Source: Conexibacteraceae bacterium (lineage in GTDB: Bacteria; Actinomycetota; Thermoleophilia; Solirubrobacterales; Solirubrobacteraceae). From it: DNA of 5,062 nt. The notes beneath the pieces were generated by a model, which saw only the letters and a list, made by a program, of their open reading frames with translations, did not search any database and had not been told where the DNA came from. A program made the position numbers and the translations under genes. Of this stretch, positions 4,762 to 5,062 are shown piece by piece; within the stretch, counting starts at the first letter, position 1; every line of letters begins with the position of its first letter. The stretch covers positions 1 to 5,062 of the forward strand of contig WQWK01000168.1 of the NCBI GenBank assembly GCA_009785395.1, given 5' to 3'.

Positions 4762-5061
4762 CTACGGGGTCGTCACGACCCGGTAGCCGAACTTCCGCCA
4801 GGCGGTCTGGATGACCTCGTCGGGGATCTCGCCCGTGGTTGGCTCCGGCCACCGTCGGTCATCCGTCGCCGGCTGGCCGGGCTCTCCGAACAGCGTGATG
4901 CCGTAAAGGCGCGCGGCCGGGTCGTGGCGCAGGAAGTACCGGATCCCTGCAAAGCCGTCCTGCGCGGCGCGGGCCGCGAACGCTTGGCTTTCGTCGTAGG
5001 CCCGGTCCGCCCCGACGGCGGCCGTGACGCCGAAGCGCAACGCGCGCCGCGAGGTGAGGTC
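4762..5061 (-). CDS. RES-domain protein, C-terminal 99 residues (NAD+-degrading toxin family; 5' partial)
   Basis: The frame is open from the right edge to TAG at 4762-4764; the start lies outside the window. The visible text runs DLTSRRALRFGVTAA, then YDESQAFAARAAQDGFAGIR, YFLRHDP, GITLFGEPG and a tail IPDEVIQTAWRKFGYRVV. This order (Y..(T/S)Q.(F/W)A...H...G..GIRY..RHDP....LALFG.PG...IP.....A...FG.RV) is that of the second half of RES proteins, usually 150-230 residues. Characterised members (MbcT of Mycobacterium tuberculosis, Res of Pseudomonas) split NAD+ and are held off by a Xre/DUF2384 antitoxin normally encoded just upstream, here beyond the right edge. The N-terminal catalytic Arg/Tyr/Glu residues are not visible, so activity cannot be judged. 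The position after GIRY, often Ser in this family, reads F43-L44 here. The 123-base gap to the response regulator holds only weak potential hairpins. Confidence 0.75.
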   Translation of the reverse strand, partial: DLTSRRALRFGVTAAVGADRAYDESQAFAARAAQDGFAGIRYFLRHDPAARLYGITLFGEPGQPATDDRRWPEPTTGEIPDEVIQTAWRKFGYRVVTTP

Positions 5062-5062
5062 C

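Overview
The window is very GC-rich DNA with GTG and TTG start codons, strong AGGAGG-type ribosome sites and hairpin terminators without U-tracts. This suggests a high-GC actinobacterium. The YWTD-like repeat of the first gene, with its motif of the type 'VYWANDG..TI..ANLDGT', is a style I associate with Thermoleophilia (Solirubrobacterales and relatives). That placement is inference; there is no marker gene here.

Left edge, plus strand (2-760): the 3' end of a large extracellular protein, with two 41-residue beta-propeller-type repeats, a bacterial Ig-like domain and a helical C-terminal domain. A long, nearly perfect hairpin (774-813) closes it.

Everything after that is on the minus strand, so it is read from right to left. 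At the right edge (4762-5061) is the C-terminal part of a RES-domain protein, the toxin family that degrades NAD+. Next is a complete OmpR/PhoB-type response regulator (3946-4638) with no histidine kinase in view. Then comes a compact cluster of unrecognised genes: a 434-residue Arg/Ala-rich helical protein (2458-3762), a 78-residue glycine-rich membrane protein starting with TTG (2125-2361), a 58-residue two-helix membrane protein (1952-2128) whose start overlaps the previous stop as GTGA, and a tail-anchored-looking protein whose frame is broken near nt 1500 (1357-1790). The minus-strand series ends with a ribbon-helix-helix antitoxin (1059-1292), followed by what looks like only the first third of a PIN-domain (VapC-like) toxin (944-1051).

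The minus-strand part resembles an accessory region: parts of two toxin-antitoxin systems, an orphan regulator, small membrane proteins and broken genes. Three of the non-coding gaps in the cluster each hold one long perfect inverted repeat (10, 15 and 12 bp arms) just upstream of the next ribosome site, while the only coupled gene pair has none. No RNA genes, CRISPR arrays, transposases, integrases or attachment sites were seen. The most useful leads are the uncharacterised 434-aa/78-aa/58-aa/frameshifted gene set and its hairpins, and the antitoxin that has apparently outlived its toxin.
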